Part shown: in pieces, positions 1-11,990 of the stretch
Numbering within the stretch: the stretch's first letter is position 1
How the letters are laid out: the number at the start of each line of letters is the position of its first letter
From: Glandiceps talaboti
Taxonomy: Eukaryota; Hemichordata; Enteropneusta; Spengelidae
Assembly (NCBI RefSeq): GCF_964340395.1
Contig: NC_135557.1
Location: 22,348,725 to 22,412,724 of the forward strand
Length of the DNA: 64,000 bases
Reading direction: 5' to 3'
Position numbers and translations under genes: made by a program
Notes under the pieces: model-generated
Databases searched by the model: none
Told to the model about the DNA's origin: nothing
Seen by the model: only the letters and a program-made list of their open reading frames with translations

Positions 1-740
1 ACATTGACCAGCTCCGAAATTTGTCATTCATTATTTATTCATATCAGTAAGTATATAAAATGTTGCCGTTTTCTATCTATTATACCGTTGGTGACTATGA
101 GATCCTGCAGGAAAAAAAACAGCGAAGAAAATCGAATACATGACTCAATGACGTAATTTTTTAGGTGCGTCTAAAAAAATAGTGTTAACATTCGAATTGT
201 AAAAAAAAGTGAACATCCATAAACCTTTCGATTCTGTACACGAATTTTGCATATATATTCATTTCAAAGCATAACGCGACATGAATACACGAGTTGTATG
301 TAAACATTTCAAATAGTGATAAAAAATGGCGTCCTAATTTGACCTTTGACCCTTTAACAGGACAGGTCTTCAACTGCTCTGCCATATCACGAGTTTGATT
401 CATAGGAATTCATAAATCAAACTATAAATCGAATTAAACGTAGAATTGTTGGTCACTGGTAAGTTGAAATTATCGATTCTTTGTAATATTAATGACGTAA
501 TTAGTAATGAGGCTTTTATTTGTTTATATACATGGTTGACTGCATGACCATTCACTGATCTCTGACAGATAAACCAAATACGTCTAATAAATAAACATCG
601 TTGTCATAGAAACCAAATCCTTACGAATGACAGCTAAAAACTACATTGATTGTGAAATTGATAATATTGAACCCGCAAGATTGTATTGTGAGAGGAAAAT
701 TGACGGTGTTTCCTAAGTCACAATATTACAAACAAAGCGC

Positions 741-1002
741 TCCCAGCCGCCAAAATCACAAGTTTTGTACTTGTCTGCGAAATTTACAAGTAAAGCATTC
801 TTAAAGGTCAGATCACAAGTTTTGTGCTTGTCGTCTGCGAAATGTATTTCCTAACCGCCAAATCACAAGTTTTGTACTTGTCGTCTGCGAAATGTATTTC
901 CTAACCGCCAAATCCCAAGTTTTGTACTTGTCGTCTGCGAAATGTATTTCCTAACCACCAAATCACAAGTTTTGTGTTTGTCGTCTGCGAAATGTTGATA
1001 CA
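741..1002. repeat. 50-bp tandem repeat, about 5 copies
   Basis: The copies at 841, 891 and 941 are spaced exactly 50 bp apart and nearly identical; the two leftmost are diverged. Each unit contains the imperfect inverted repeat ACAAGTTTTGTACTTGT, followed by GTCTGCGAAATGTATTTCC. The short inverted arms ACAAGT/ACTTGT could form a small hairpin in each unit. No coding role is apparent. Confidence 0.9.
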
Positions 1003-1626
1003 AAGTACCATGTAATCTGAATACCCAATCTATTGCCACAAAACAACCAAACATTTATTATTCTTCGTTGCATCAGCGGAAAAAAATAAGCTCTCTATCA
1101 CGGGAATTGATAAGTTCGATAGTTGTAGAATTTTGAAATGTCACGATTCATCAATATACGCGAACAATATATGAACGCACACGAACCCAGTTAATCCATG
1201 GCCATCTAAAGTACTTGTGTGTATTAATGTTATGTATTGGTAATAGCGGATAAAGTCTGTCGGTACGAGTCACACAGTTTCAGCCATGTCAAGCCATCAT
1301 CTCTTAATTGCTAATCCCTCGCACAATCGTTTTATCGGATTCACGCCGCTGTAACATACTACGAGTATTAACACATACTCATTTGCAGAGTGCACTTTGA
1401 TTTGTTTTGACACAAATCACTTCTCAATGACCTTTGTTTCAAAGCGACAACGACTGTCGGCTAGTCTTTGCATTGGTTTGTTTTAGACATCAGGAAAATA
1501 AAAGGAATGAATGAGGTGTAATCATACATGCACAAAATCAATCATTGAGTTTAGACTTTGCTTTATGCACTCTCGGCGTTTTTACCTTTACCGATGGTAA
1601 TCATATTATAGTGACTGTCGTAAAAT

Positions 1627-1970
1627 ACCACCACCACCACCACCACCACCACCACCACGATCATCATTACCACACCACCACCACCACCACCACCACCACC
1701 ACCACCACCGTATCATCAAGAACAACACATCCACCACCACTACTACCACCCCAACAACATCAACGACAACAACACAACCACCACCACCACCACCACCACC
1801 ACCACCACCACCACCAATACCACCCCAACAACATCAACATCAGCGACAACGACAACAACACAACCACCACCACCACCATCACCACCACCATCACCAATAC
1901 CACCCCAACAACATCAACATCAGCGAAAACGACAACACCACCACCACCACCACCACTACCACCACCACCG
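1627..1970. repeat. (CAC)n/(CAA)n triplet tract with longer internal duplication
   Basis: This is a 340-bp CAC-rich tract. The CAC runs are interrupted by CAA-rich pieces, and a block containing ACCCCAACAACATCAACATC recurs twice (near 1822 and 1902), so it has expanded both by slippage and by block duplication. The poly-His/Thr/Pro reading frame across it is a by-product of the triplets. Confidence 0.95.
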
Positions 1971-2191
1971 TGATAGATTCCTTGAAATTTTTAAGACGAT
2001 GAAAAAATACTAGTAGAACCTCAGAGTTTAAAATGATTATTAACTAAATCTTGGCAATTCGTTACTCGCCATTGCGGTCAATGATATATCAAAAGGTCAT
2101 GTCTTGAAATCACGTGACATATTTCAAAGTCTTTAGAATTACTTAGATTTGGTTATGGACCCGGAGTATGAATCACAGTATGCCTCCTTTC

Positions 2192-2223
2192 CATCTCGTA
2201 CTATCTCGTACTATCTCGTATAA
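2192..2223. repeat. Short 11-bp direct repeats
   Basis: About three adjacent copies of an 11-bp unit, ATCTCGTACT with small variation. A small slippage array of no obvious function. Confidence 0.75.
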
Positions 2224-3831
2224 TCGCGAAGTTAAGTTGAAGAACGGGATGATAATTGTAAACAAAGATATTGATTACTAATCAATCAATAACCGTTTTT
2301 TCAACATGAAAGGGACCACCGCCTCTCATATTTATGAAAAAGAAAGTTGGAGAAGACAACAATAGTAACAGATAAATTTAGAAAGATTGCAGAGTTTTCT
2401 CTCTGTGTGTGGAAGCCGTATATACATAAGCTTAAATAGCCAATTGTGACAATGGCTCATAGGTTTTCTGAGGAAAGCAAGATTACTGCTTCTTCTTGAT
2501 TTGGCTACGCCATGAAATTGTTTGTAGTGAAGACATTCGGAAAGTTTAATAAGCTGGGCAAAGTGACAAAAAATGAGTTTCACCTGTAAAGGCCAAGTTC
2601 AGACAAGGACTGACATTCGCAGTTGTCTAACAGAGCTATAGTAAATGTTGTTTCAGAACAAAAAGAATGATCATATGAAATCTCCATGGCTACACCGATA
2701 AGATAAAACTGATACAAAAACCTGGGACTGAAACCTCGGCCTTTAAGAACGGCTTCACCTCTTCTTTCACATTTTCAGGTTGAAAATGGTTAAGCTTTAT
2801 ACACTTAGCATAGAATAGGAAACGCTATACAAACAGATTTGACGATGCATCATCGCAACCAAGTACCTCTTCGATCGGTTTCCAGGGTTGTAAAATACCA
2901 AATACATATGCATTTTCATGTCTAGTCAGGACAAAGACTATTACCATGGTGACAGATGACAGATACATCTCAAACTTAACAACGTTACATTAAGTAAGAA
3001 CTTAGGACAAAATTAAGATTTTACGAAATCTAAATCAGCTATGCATACAAACATATCGAACTGATTGAACGTGATGAAACTGTCTTTATTTTTATCTCTT
3101 ATCACCATGGTGATTGTCTGCCAAATTTTAAAGTATGTTCCTCTTAACTTGAAAGTGAATTGCAATGAACGAATTCTGACGTCAGAATCAAGTAAAATGT
3201 TCTTGTTGCAGACGACAGCAGTGGTATGTGCAGTAATGTGGAGACAAGTCGGCATATCGTCTTCATTTACTATCCATCTTGTTGTTAAATTTCCGGATTG
3301 CCGTGTCGTCATCCCATCTTCCTTCCTACACCACATTTCAGTTTCCGATGTGTCTTCATTTGGCGCCATACTGATGGGATAATAACCGATGTCGTTTACT
3401 ACAAATTTCCCGCCAAAAGATTTACAGGTGACCGATAAAGTTGATAGATATTAAAACATCAGTTTATAAATCGGATATATCGTCCTCTTTTCTTTAATTT
3501 TCTGATTTTTTTTCGTAAATCTTGACTGTTCGCATAAAATGTTATGAGCGAGTGAGTAGAAAGTAGAAACAAAACCGACGACATAAAAGTTGCAATCTGA
3601 TTCAACTGCTTCTCAAACATGAAGCTTTTCCAATATTTTGATATCCTTTTAGATTCATTCTAATAATAGATTTTTCAATTTCATCGATACGCCTTTTAGA
3701 AAGTTAAATTATACGTTGACGTACATAAATTACGTAATTGTTAGCCCGCACCGAATAAACGTTGCTGCCCTTCAGTTAGGCTGAGCTGGAAGGAATATTT
3801 TTCGTTATCGATTTAATTTATATTTGATGTA

Positions 3832-3891
3832 CATGGTTCCAACCTGGTTAGGTGTGTTAGTGGTCGTGTGCCATGGTTCCAACCTGGTTAG
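3832..3891. repeat. Perfect 20-bp direct repeat
   Basis: CATGGTTCCAACCTGGTTAG occurs at 3832-3851 and again at 3872-3891, with a 20-bp gap. It marks the left side of a GC-richer block (about 3830-4165) whose right part belongs to the dispersed repeat listed at 4045-4165, so it may be an internal or terminal repeat of that element. Confidence 0.85.
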
Positions 3892-4044
3892 TACTACGTT
3901 TCGGAACATTGCCGAACAAAACCCGAAGGTCGACACTACCTCGGTACCAGTCGTATGTGCCCACAGGAACACTTTCAGTTGTACGCAACAACCGGTCGCC
4001 TATAAATTTGGCAGTGTACGTAGCCCGAGGATCTAGCACCAATC

Positions 4045-4165
4045 CTAGTGTGTTTCATTCTCACAAACCAGAGCTGTTATTTCATCCGCGAACTTCGAAA
4101 TAACGCCTCGTGACGGAGTGTTGTGGACGGTGCCGTAAAAGAGGATGTGGTTTGCGACGATGGTG
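4045..4165 (+). repeat. Dispersed repeat, copy 1
   Basis: The segment GGTGCCGTAAAAGAGG with its flanks (followed by TGTGGTTTGCGACGATG, preceded by a CATTCTCACAAACC block) matches the reverse complement of 8358-8465, which has TGTGGTTTACGACGATG and CATTCTCGCAAACC. The two copies differ by small indels. No terminal repeats, target duplication or protein were identified, so the class of element is unknown; a decayed non-autonomous transposon is one possibility. Confidence 0.7.
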
Positions 4166-4724
4166 TGTTGGCTAGTATATACTACAATCGTTCAACCTTC
4201 ATAGGGACACAGTTCAAATCTGACCATTTGTTGTTATATTTTCTTTATATGAATAATTACATACCGTCATTATACTTATAGAAAAGATGTTATTATACTT
4301 ATTAAAACCATAGCCAATAGAAAGAAAAAAAATATACAATGCTAAAACACATTTAATAACTACTCGTATCAATGTATTAAAGCAAAAATAATTTGACGAT
4401 ATGTTACCGACAACAAGATCGTAGAAAGGACGATTTTTATGTTGAAAATAATGATTTGATTAGATTTGATTTGATTTGAAACTAATTTCAACCAGGAATA
4501 TGATACGATATGAGTGTTTTGTAAGTTTTATTAAGACACTGCATGTTGTGATAAACTATTTGGTGAATTTATTGTAGTGTTTACATTTACGGTGTGTATT
4601 CACATTGTAGATTTGTGGTAACGTAGTCCATGGTCTCGTCATGGTCTTACTATATTAATGGATATATGATAAATGATTGATGGTTGTCATATCCACATAT
4701 GTAAATGAATTATATGATAAACTA

Positions 4725-5175
4725 TGATTGATGTATGTATGTGAACGGTGGATACTGGGATTGATGTATGTATGTATGTATGTATGTATGTATGTATGTA
4801 TGTATGTATGTATGTATGTATGTATGTATGTGAACGGTGGATACTGGGATTGATGTATGGGTGTGAATGGTGGATACTGTGGGTGTGAGTGGTGGATACT
4901 GGGATTGGTGTAATGGATGTGAATGGTGGGTACTGTAGGTGTGAATGGAGGATACTAGAATTGATATAATGGTTGTGAATGGTAGGTATTGTGGGTGTGG
5001 ATGGTGGGTACTGGGATTGGTGTAATGGGTGTGGATGGTGGGTACTAGGGATTGATGTAATGGATGTGAATAGAGGATACTGGGATTGATGTGATGGGTG
5101 TGGATGATGGGTACTGTGGGTGTGAACGGTGGATACTGTGGGTGTGAATGATGGATACTGGGATTGATATAATGG
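4725..5175. repeat. Degenerate ~33-bp tandem repeat with embedded (TATG)n
   Basis: Variants of GGTGGATACTGGGATTGATG and GGTGTGAATGGTGGGTACTG alternate for about 450 bp. A pure (TATG)n run sits inside it at about 4765-4830. The 170-residue frame on the minus strand, full of His, Thr and Pro, is repeat read-through. Confidence 0.9.
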
Positions 5176-5681
5176 TGTATGTATATGACAGTCGCTCTGT
5201 TAATATGCAATTTAAGAGTTTCTTTTAAGATCATGTTGCTAAAGTCGCTTCACCAGACTACATACACAACCCATAATTTAGTTTTACAAAGTCACAACAA
5301 TGAATCAGTACAAAAAGTGTCTGAATCTTCGACAAGTTTTGCACTTCAGTGGTGGATATTTTGTTTTTTCTTGATGTTTGACACTCACTATATATAATTC
5401 TCTTCGTCTTGTTCCCTTCAACTAATTTCAGCCACAATTCAAGTTAGCAGGACACTTTCCTGTTAACAGGACATTTTCATACAAAAACTTGGCTTCGCCT
5501 CGGACTTAGTAACAGACGTTTGCCACAAAATTGTCCTGTTACATCTATTAACCAGTCACGGATCCGTTACCATAGCTACCAGTAAGACTACACTGATTAT
5601 AATAGTACAGCTGTTCCAAATAAAGATATCCTCAAAATAACAACACTTTATCAGTTTCCATTTTCTCTCTTTTTGTTGTAG

Positions 5682-5750
5682 GGTATGGGAGCTCTATTCC
5701 GTCTGTTGCCAAGCCAACCATTGATCCTCCACACACCCATATGAGACCAG
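5682..5750 (+). CDS. ERG/FLI1-like: ERG/FLI1-like gene 1, 69-nt linker exon
   Basis: This is an internal coding exon for the linker between the PNT and ETS domains. It follows a pyrimidine-rich acceptor ending TTGTTGTAG, and its last bases CCAG meet a donor GTATGT. Read in phase 1 (two bases, 22 codons, one base) it is fully open and encodes a Pro/Ser-rich stretch containing VAKPTIDPP and ending MRP. The last G plus AT from the exon at 17102 makes Asp, giving MRP-DPYQIFG, which corresponds to the vertebrate FLI1/ERG junction leading into DPYQILG. The exon is phase-symmetric, so skipping it keeps the frame. The sequence itself is weakly conserved, so the call rests on splice signals, phase and order. 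A preceding exon must exist. Confidence 0.78.
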
Positions 5751-5878
5751 GTATGTTGGGTATTTTATATAAAGTTCAAAGGTCAACTTAATGCATTGAA
5801 CCCCCGGATGTAACTACAAATGCCCCATCAACGTTCTACAGACCCCGTAGGACAAGTCTAAATCTAAAATTCCCAGAG

Positions 5879-5957
5879 ATCATCATCATCATCATCATCA
5901 CCACCACCACCACCACCACCACCACCACCCTCCTCCTCCTCCTCCTCCTCCTCCTCC

Positions 5958-6027
<70 letters not shown>
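5879..6027. repeat. Compound triplet tract (CAT)n(CAC)n(TCC)n(CAT)n
   Basis: About 150 bp of perfect triplets, changing from CAT to CAC to CTC/TCC and back to CAT. The central TCC run is all pyrimidine on one strand and could form triplex DNA. It lies 130 bp downstream of the 69-nt exon. The poly-Met/Arg/Val minus-strand frame is an artefact of the repeat. Confidence 0.95.
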
Positions 6028-6298
6028 AAAGTCCCTACAAGTACCGGGAAGAGTCACGGACGCTTAAAGTGAAACTCTTTGACAAAAAGGCATAGGTGAG
6101 ACTGACAGTATACAAGAAACAGCGGACTCACGAGGGACACTTTGTGCACAGAGTAAAATGTTCACATGTTATAAAACTAAAATGTTGGAGTTGCACTATA
6201 ATATTTTTTTGAGAGTATCTTGTGTCGATTAAAAAAATGTGTATGAACTACCATACATATTTGCAGGGATAAATGGCCAAGTAGGGCCACGAGCCAAA

Positions 6299-6366
6299 AT
6301 TAGGGGTGGGTAGAGGTGGTGGTGGTTGGGTGGGTTGTTTGGCTCGGGAGAGGGGGGGGGGGGTTT
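6299..6366. repeat. G-rich tract with poly-G run
   Basis: Repeated GGGTGGG and GGTGGTGG blocks end in an uninterrupted G run at about 6352-6363. There are enough G-triplets for a G-quadruplex on the + strand. Confidence 0.7.
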
Positions 6367-7599
6367 GTAGGTTGGCTTAGGTAAGTTACAATATATTAGT
6401 ATCACGTGACCATAATGGCGAAGTACGGGGTTACACATCATGACTCTATTTCTAACAAATTGAAATAAGTTTCTGTTTGTATTTTCTTTTTTTCTATATT
6501 GTTGTTATCAAACAAAAATTAATGTAATCATTGATAGTTGGTGAATTCACTTAATTTGCGATCCTCACTTTTAAATTTCACTAAATTTTAGGAGTATGTA
6601 TCATTCAAAGTACATTTTGTTTAGATTAACGTTCCTTGCATTGGTCGACTATTATTTGTATCTCGGCTTCACTTCTAATTATTTCATCGTTACTCCATCC
6701 ACTGACGACTCTTTTTTTTGTCAGTCAATCTATCTTGTCCATTCATCTTTCAATCTATCCATACATTTGTACAATAAATCATATTCACTTTCCTGTAGCA
6801 GACATCAGCTGTGTTGATCATTTCCCAGATTTGCACACATGTTCATGATTTGTAGTTATGGGGACAAAGCCAGTCAGATATTGACCGATATCAGCGTTGT
6901 AATATCATAATTAAAATCAGAGGCAAACTATTGACGACGTCCGCACAGGATGCTCTCCCTTACACAGATAGCTTTGTCACAACTCTCTCTGTTTTATAAC
7001 ATGGCCATATCTAGTCACTAGACGGAACTGTTAATACCTAGATCGGCGGAATCGATGCTTGTTTCATTGTCCGGTTCGCCTCAATGGATACGTCCTAATA
7101 ACAACGTAATAACAATACACACTTAAAGTAGTTCTTGTCCTTAAAAGAGACAGACAATGGCCAGGTCTGCATGTTTTACAGTATAACTTTTTTACATACT
7201 GGAACACTAGTATGGCATAGCAGTTATGCAAATCAGATGAATGACACTATGACGTCATTTTTAGGTGCTCCAAAAATCGACGCTGACGTCATCATTGTTG
7301 AGAAATTCAAATCTAGCAATGTTATATGGATGTACACTCATTTCAATACACGTATCAATGTAAGTACACTGATACTAGATAAGTATTTACAGGTACTGTT
7401 CACTACAGATAAAACAAGGGTCTCGAGTTAACCCATGACATGTTCCTTTCATACGGGGCTTGTTCGCAATGGTGATATTGTTGAGCCTGTGGCTACCGCT
7501 AGAATACAATTTACTAGTACAGTATCACTCAGGCAAAAATGAAAAAAATATTAAATGACTATTTCCGTTAAACATGGCTTAAAAAATTACTCCATTGGG

Positions 7600-7668
7600 T
7601 ATGTATGTATGTATGTATGTATGTATGTATGTATGTATGTATGTATGTATGTATGTATGTATGTATGT
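7600..7668. repeat. (TATG)n microsatellite
   Basis: About 17 perfect tetranucleotide units, followed at about 7671-7687 by a short GGTA run. Confidence 0.97.
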
Positions 7669-8357
7669 CTACAGGTAGGTAGGTAGGTCGGGATTTTATT
7701 TCATCTGACTTTAATTGCATCGACCTAAAGACAAGAGAGTCGCGCTGGTCACAATATTTGCATGATAATTTGATGAGGTGTAAAAGAAGACTGTTACATG
7801 TGAAATAAAGCGACAAAGAAAATAGATAGACTGTACTTTATACATTCAACTTAAAGTTTGAAAGTCTTGGTTTGTCTGGAATTGGGTTTTGTAGAGAAAA
7901 AAATAACCAAAAATACTTTGGCAAAAAAACCTATAGAAATATTAGTAAATTTTTACCATTTACCCTTTTTTGAATGTAAGAAGATGTTTAGGGTTGACAG
8001 CATAAACTGTTGTAGTTGATGGGGTTTACAGTAGACACAGATTAGCTTTTATTTGCAGTCCACACAAGTAGATTACAAGACGAACGTTACTCTATTATGG
8101 ACGTCGTTTATGATGAATATTCCGATTTTCTGGACTCTTTTGTACTTTTACGATAATTAATTAGAATTCGTAACTTGAACCGTGATTTTATGATCTAGAT
8201 CCGTTACCATTGGAAACCAACGTTTACATACGAAGACTACATCAAGTTCAATTTCAGCCATGATTGCAATTATATGTAGATACCCAACTAGAATTATATT
8301 TCACTTGTAATAATAGGGTTGTAGTGAATAAATAAAACGTATCACAAATCGAAGGAA

Positions 8358-8465
8358 TCATCGTCGTAAACCACAGCCTCTTTTACGGCACCTTCCAAGA
8401 GGTTCGTTATTTCCCGGAGGTTCCTTCCAAGAGGTTCGTCATTTCGCGGTTTGCGAGAATGCAAA
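8358..8465 (-). repeat. Dispersed repeat, copy 2 (inverted)
   Basis: Its reverse complement matches 4045-4165, sharing GGTGCCGTAAAAGAGG and the CGACGATG flank. This copy also carries an internal tandem duplication: TTCCAAGAGGTTCGT appears twice, about 32 bp apart. It lies inside the first visible intron of gene 1, in the opposite orientation to copy 1. Confidence 0.7.
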
Positions 8466-10570
8466 GGAATGGAAAAACAAGAACTATTTTGATACATAGT
8501 TTCATTTCATTTCAATTATGGAGACGGAGAGTTTGAAAAAGATGAAAGTGCGACCCCAGAACTATTCATTTTCTGATTCTGTTTTTAATTTTGAGGACGA
8601 TCCTCTTCAAATTCTTTTTAATCTAACAAAAACACCAATGTTGGAGTTGCCGTAGTCAGGGTTACTATCGCGTTTTTCGGAGAATATTGCAAAAATCCGT
8701 GACAAACCAGCATTCTATAGTTAACGATTGGTTTTAAAGATAACATTTACGTACAACACACAACTACTTGTCATTTGACAAAGATAGAAATCTTTTTCAC
8801 AACAAATTCAATTTAGAACAGGCTTCCCTTACATTAATATTCGCTGTCAATCGGCTTTTAATTAACACTCAGTTATTCCCGGGAGAAGGGGAAACGATTT
8901 CAGTTGTGAAGAGACATGACAGCGTAAGACGAATAATAATAATGGTGAACCTCCAATTGATAGCATCTTTACCTTAATTTGGTGTGATTTACATGTATCT
9001 CACGCCATTGATGCATATTTAGAATCAATGGACGGTTTCAGTATTACGCCACCCTGGTCCAAATAATATATACCACTGTATAGTAATTGTTTTCAATGCA
9101 AATAGTACTTTTATTGGTACTAAATATTGACAATGTGTGCAGGCAGGAACAGTCATCGACAATTTTAATTTGTGCAATAGACATGCGTTTCACGCTTTCT
9201 CATGACCCAACCTAGAAGATCAGACTGGTTAACACGTACAGAGGTGTGGACGAAAGTTATAGTTTCGGTTTCATAAAAACCTCAACTATGTAGTGCTTCA
9301 GTGATTTGAATTTCAACGTTGAATCACAACATAGTGTTGGCGTGGTGTTTCACGCATGGGACTTGATGTTTTTGACATCAAAATAAGTACAATTCAACTC
9401 CACACTAACAGTAAGAGAGACACAACACACACAGCAGGATCCTTTACCCGGTACCACATTGGACATGGAGAAAACATTATATTGGTATTCTTTTAGCAGT
9501 AGAAGCAAGCTTCTACTATTAAAGACATTACACATGGACTTGATGTCTATGATTTTAATGGCTTCGTTTTTTTTTTCAGTTTCCTACTGATAATCACCAT
9601 GGTAACTTGACTACTACTACATTCCCACTGTGTGTGGCACCTCTATAATTGTTTATTTTCCATTTGAAGTTGTCTGAGTGAGTGTAAACATGTCATGTCA
9701 CATAAGTGAAACACCAATGCAAAGTCGTTTGTACTGTAATTGACAAGACGTGTTTTATTTTATTGTATTTTAAGGATAGTTGGTTATCCGTAAAGAGTTC
9801 CACAGTTTATATCGAGATTCTATGTTCGAAGGGAAGATCGTAATAAATGCAATGTTTGATTTATTCAGAGAGAATTCTGTGAATGGCCGTAGATGCACTA
9901 ACGTTTCTTTGATCAAAGAGAGACTAAAAGTGCGAGATTATTTTGCAGACTTTATTGTATTTCTATTTTTAGTCAACGTGAGTTTTGACAAACGCATGTT
10001 TTCCTTGCTTCCCGACGACGTTCATTGTACGTCTTTAGTAGAACGTGTGTCGTAAATCCACGGTACTTGCCCTCAGTGATACGGTTGACAGATAATTCGT
10101 GACGTCACCATTTCAACTTTACGTCTGTTCATAGCATATGTTGTATGGCTTCATTGTCTTGTAAATTTCGTGTCGATTACATCGCTATACAAGTGTTTTT
10201 CTAACCTTACAACTGATAGCAGTCAGTGATCACATATCGGAAACACACACCAAAACAACTGACGTATCTGTCGTCGGTACAGGAGTGCTATATCAAAAAC
10301 AACATCAGACGAATTGACAGATGAAATGACAAGTATCAAACTCTATTCTCGCATCTAATACTTAATATGATTGCCACTATACTGTAAAGGAGTGAACACA
10401 CCACCACAATGACGAACATTAAATATCTACTTTACCCCGTCGTTTCCATAGAAACAATCGCACTTCAAAAGTACTCCTAAAATCATTAATACAATTGCAA
10501 ACCAAACCCTTTACACAAAACCCACCCTTAAAGAAAATGTGTTTTAACTGTTCTTTACTTATAGAAGTCA

Positions 10571-10624
10571 CCTGTCCGTCTGTGTGTGTGTGTGCCTGTC
10601 TGTCTGTCTGTCTGTCTGTCTGCC

Positions 10625-10675
<51 letters not shown>

Positions 10676-10832
10676 TAATCCGTGCGACCGTTTATTCGTC
10701 GCGTCCGTTTATCTTGTCCTTCCCATGTTTTCACTTCGAATTCATGTGGCTAGAAACGCACGCACACAGACAAACACAGACAGACAGACACGCACACATA
10801 CAGACAAACACGCACACAGACACGCAGACACA
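10571..10832. repeat. (TGTC)n and (CACA/GACA)n microsatellites
   Basis: A (CTGT)n run at about 10596-10676 is followed 80 bp later by CACACAGACA-type repeats to about 10832, roughly complementary to it. The two could pair as an imperfect hairpin. The Cys/Leu/Ser/Val-repeat frames here are not genes. Confidence 0.93.
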
Positions 10833-11696
10833 TGAGTTCGTTTGCGTTTGCGTTTGCGCGCGCGTGTATAACAGACCTGATGAGACTGTTAAGAGGATGA
10901 AAGGTATTCAGAATTTTTGGAAACCCTGTGAATTCAGTTTTGTTGAGACCACCCAGTTCATGTCTTAGGAAATTCTCGTTTATGACTTAACCTGTACTTG
11001 GAATAAACACGTCCTTTAATTACACAAGGCGAAATGACGTCATAGGTATATCATGTATATTTTGAAGAACAAAGTATGAAATAGTAGAAGCAACAGTTAT
11101 TTATTAGTTTGAGTTAGCCGTGATTTGTTATACAGTATACTTTGATACAGTGTACAGAATATAAAGAATACTTATCATGTAAGAAATATAGCCGGAAAAT
11201 ACAGATAAAAACACTTCTGTTGAAGTCTATTACAATCTTTGTAAAATGGCATTCGATTGAAAACACTCTATCGGTCTAAAAATAACAAGATAGTGGGAAA
11301 ACACTTCCGTGTTTGTGAATCTGACTACAGGTCGATCAACAGAGGTGTAAAACCGGAAATATACCAGCGTCAGATTGTGAGGACGTCTTCGATATCAGTA
11401 AAAGTAATCAGAAATTGACATCACTACTCAACAATGGTCGCATATAATCAATCGTTATATCGCCTCCAGGCATCCTACCATTTGCAAATCGAGAAAAATG
11501 TAAATTTTTGCGCGAAGGTTAACAACACCCTTCTCGCTTCGGGAGAGTGTCGATCGAACATACCAAATTTCTGTCTTTCTGTGTTCTCTCCTCCTACTGA
11601 TCAGAGGTTAAAGGTCAAAATTAAAATAACGAGAAGATTGATTTATTATGTCGTCATAGTGATTATCTATCATTATTAGGAAATGAAGAAGTATGT

Positions 11697-11796
11697 TTGC
11701 GAGAGAGAGATACAGAGACAGACAGACAGAGACAAAGAGACTGAGACAGACATATACAGACATAGTATGAGGGAAAGAGACACAAAGAGATACAGA

Positions 11797-11834
<38 letters not shown>

Positions 11835-11847
11835 GGACGGACGGACG

Positions 11848-11893
<46 letters not shown>

Positions 11894-11990
11894 AACAGAA
11901 ACATACATAGACAGAGAGACAGGCAGATGGAGAGAAGAGACATAGAAGACAGACAGAGGAGAGGGAGAAGACAGATAGACATAGATACAC
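11697..11990. repeat. (GACA)n / (GGAC)n microsatellite region
   Basis: Degenerate GAGA/GACA sequence surrounds a clean core at about 11799-11893, in which (GACA)n switches to five GGAC units and back. Three overlapping frames on each strand are repeat read-through. Confidence 0.95.

Larger units (their letters stand above)
1..5681. other. Non-coding DNA upstream of the first visible exon (probably intron of gene 1)
   Basis: No exon could be supported here. The first visible exon of gene 1 begins in phase 1, so at least one coding exon precedes it, and this stretch is therefore probably intron. A PNT/SAM-domain exon was looked for and not seen. It holds a 50-bp minisatellite, a (CAC)n tract, a dispersed repeat and a roughly 33-bp degenerate array, each listed separately. 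The remaining DNA is AT-rich without recognisable features. Confidence 0.6.

Noticed and set aside
1545-1973. 142-residue poly-His/Thr/Pro ORF
   Set aside because: Pure consequence of (CAC)n/(CAA)n triplets; unique sequence around it has no coding character.
4722-5234. 170-residue minus-strand His/Pro/Thr ORF
   Set aside because: Follows the 33-bp degenerate repeat and the embedded (TATG)n; no unique domain.
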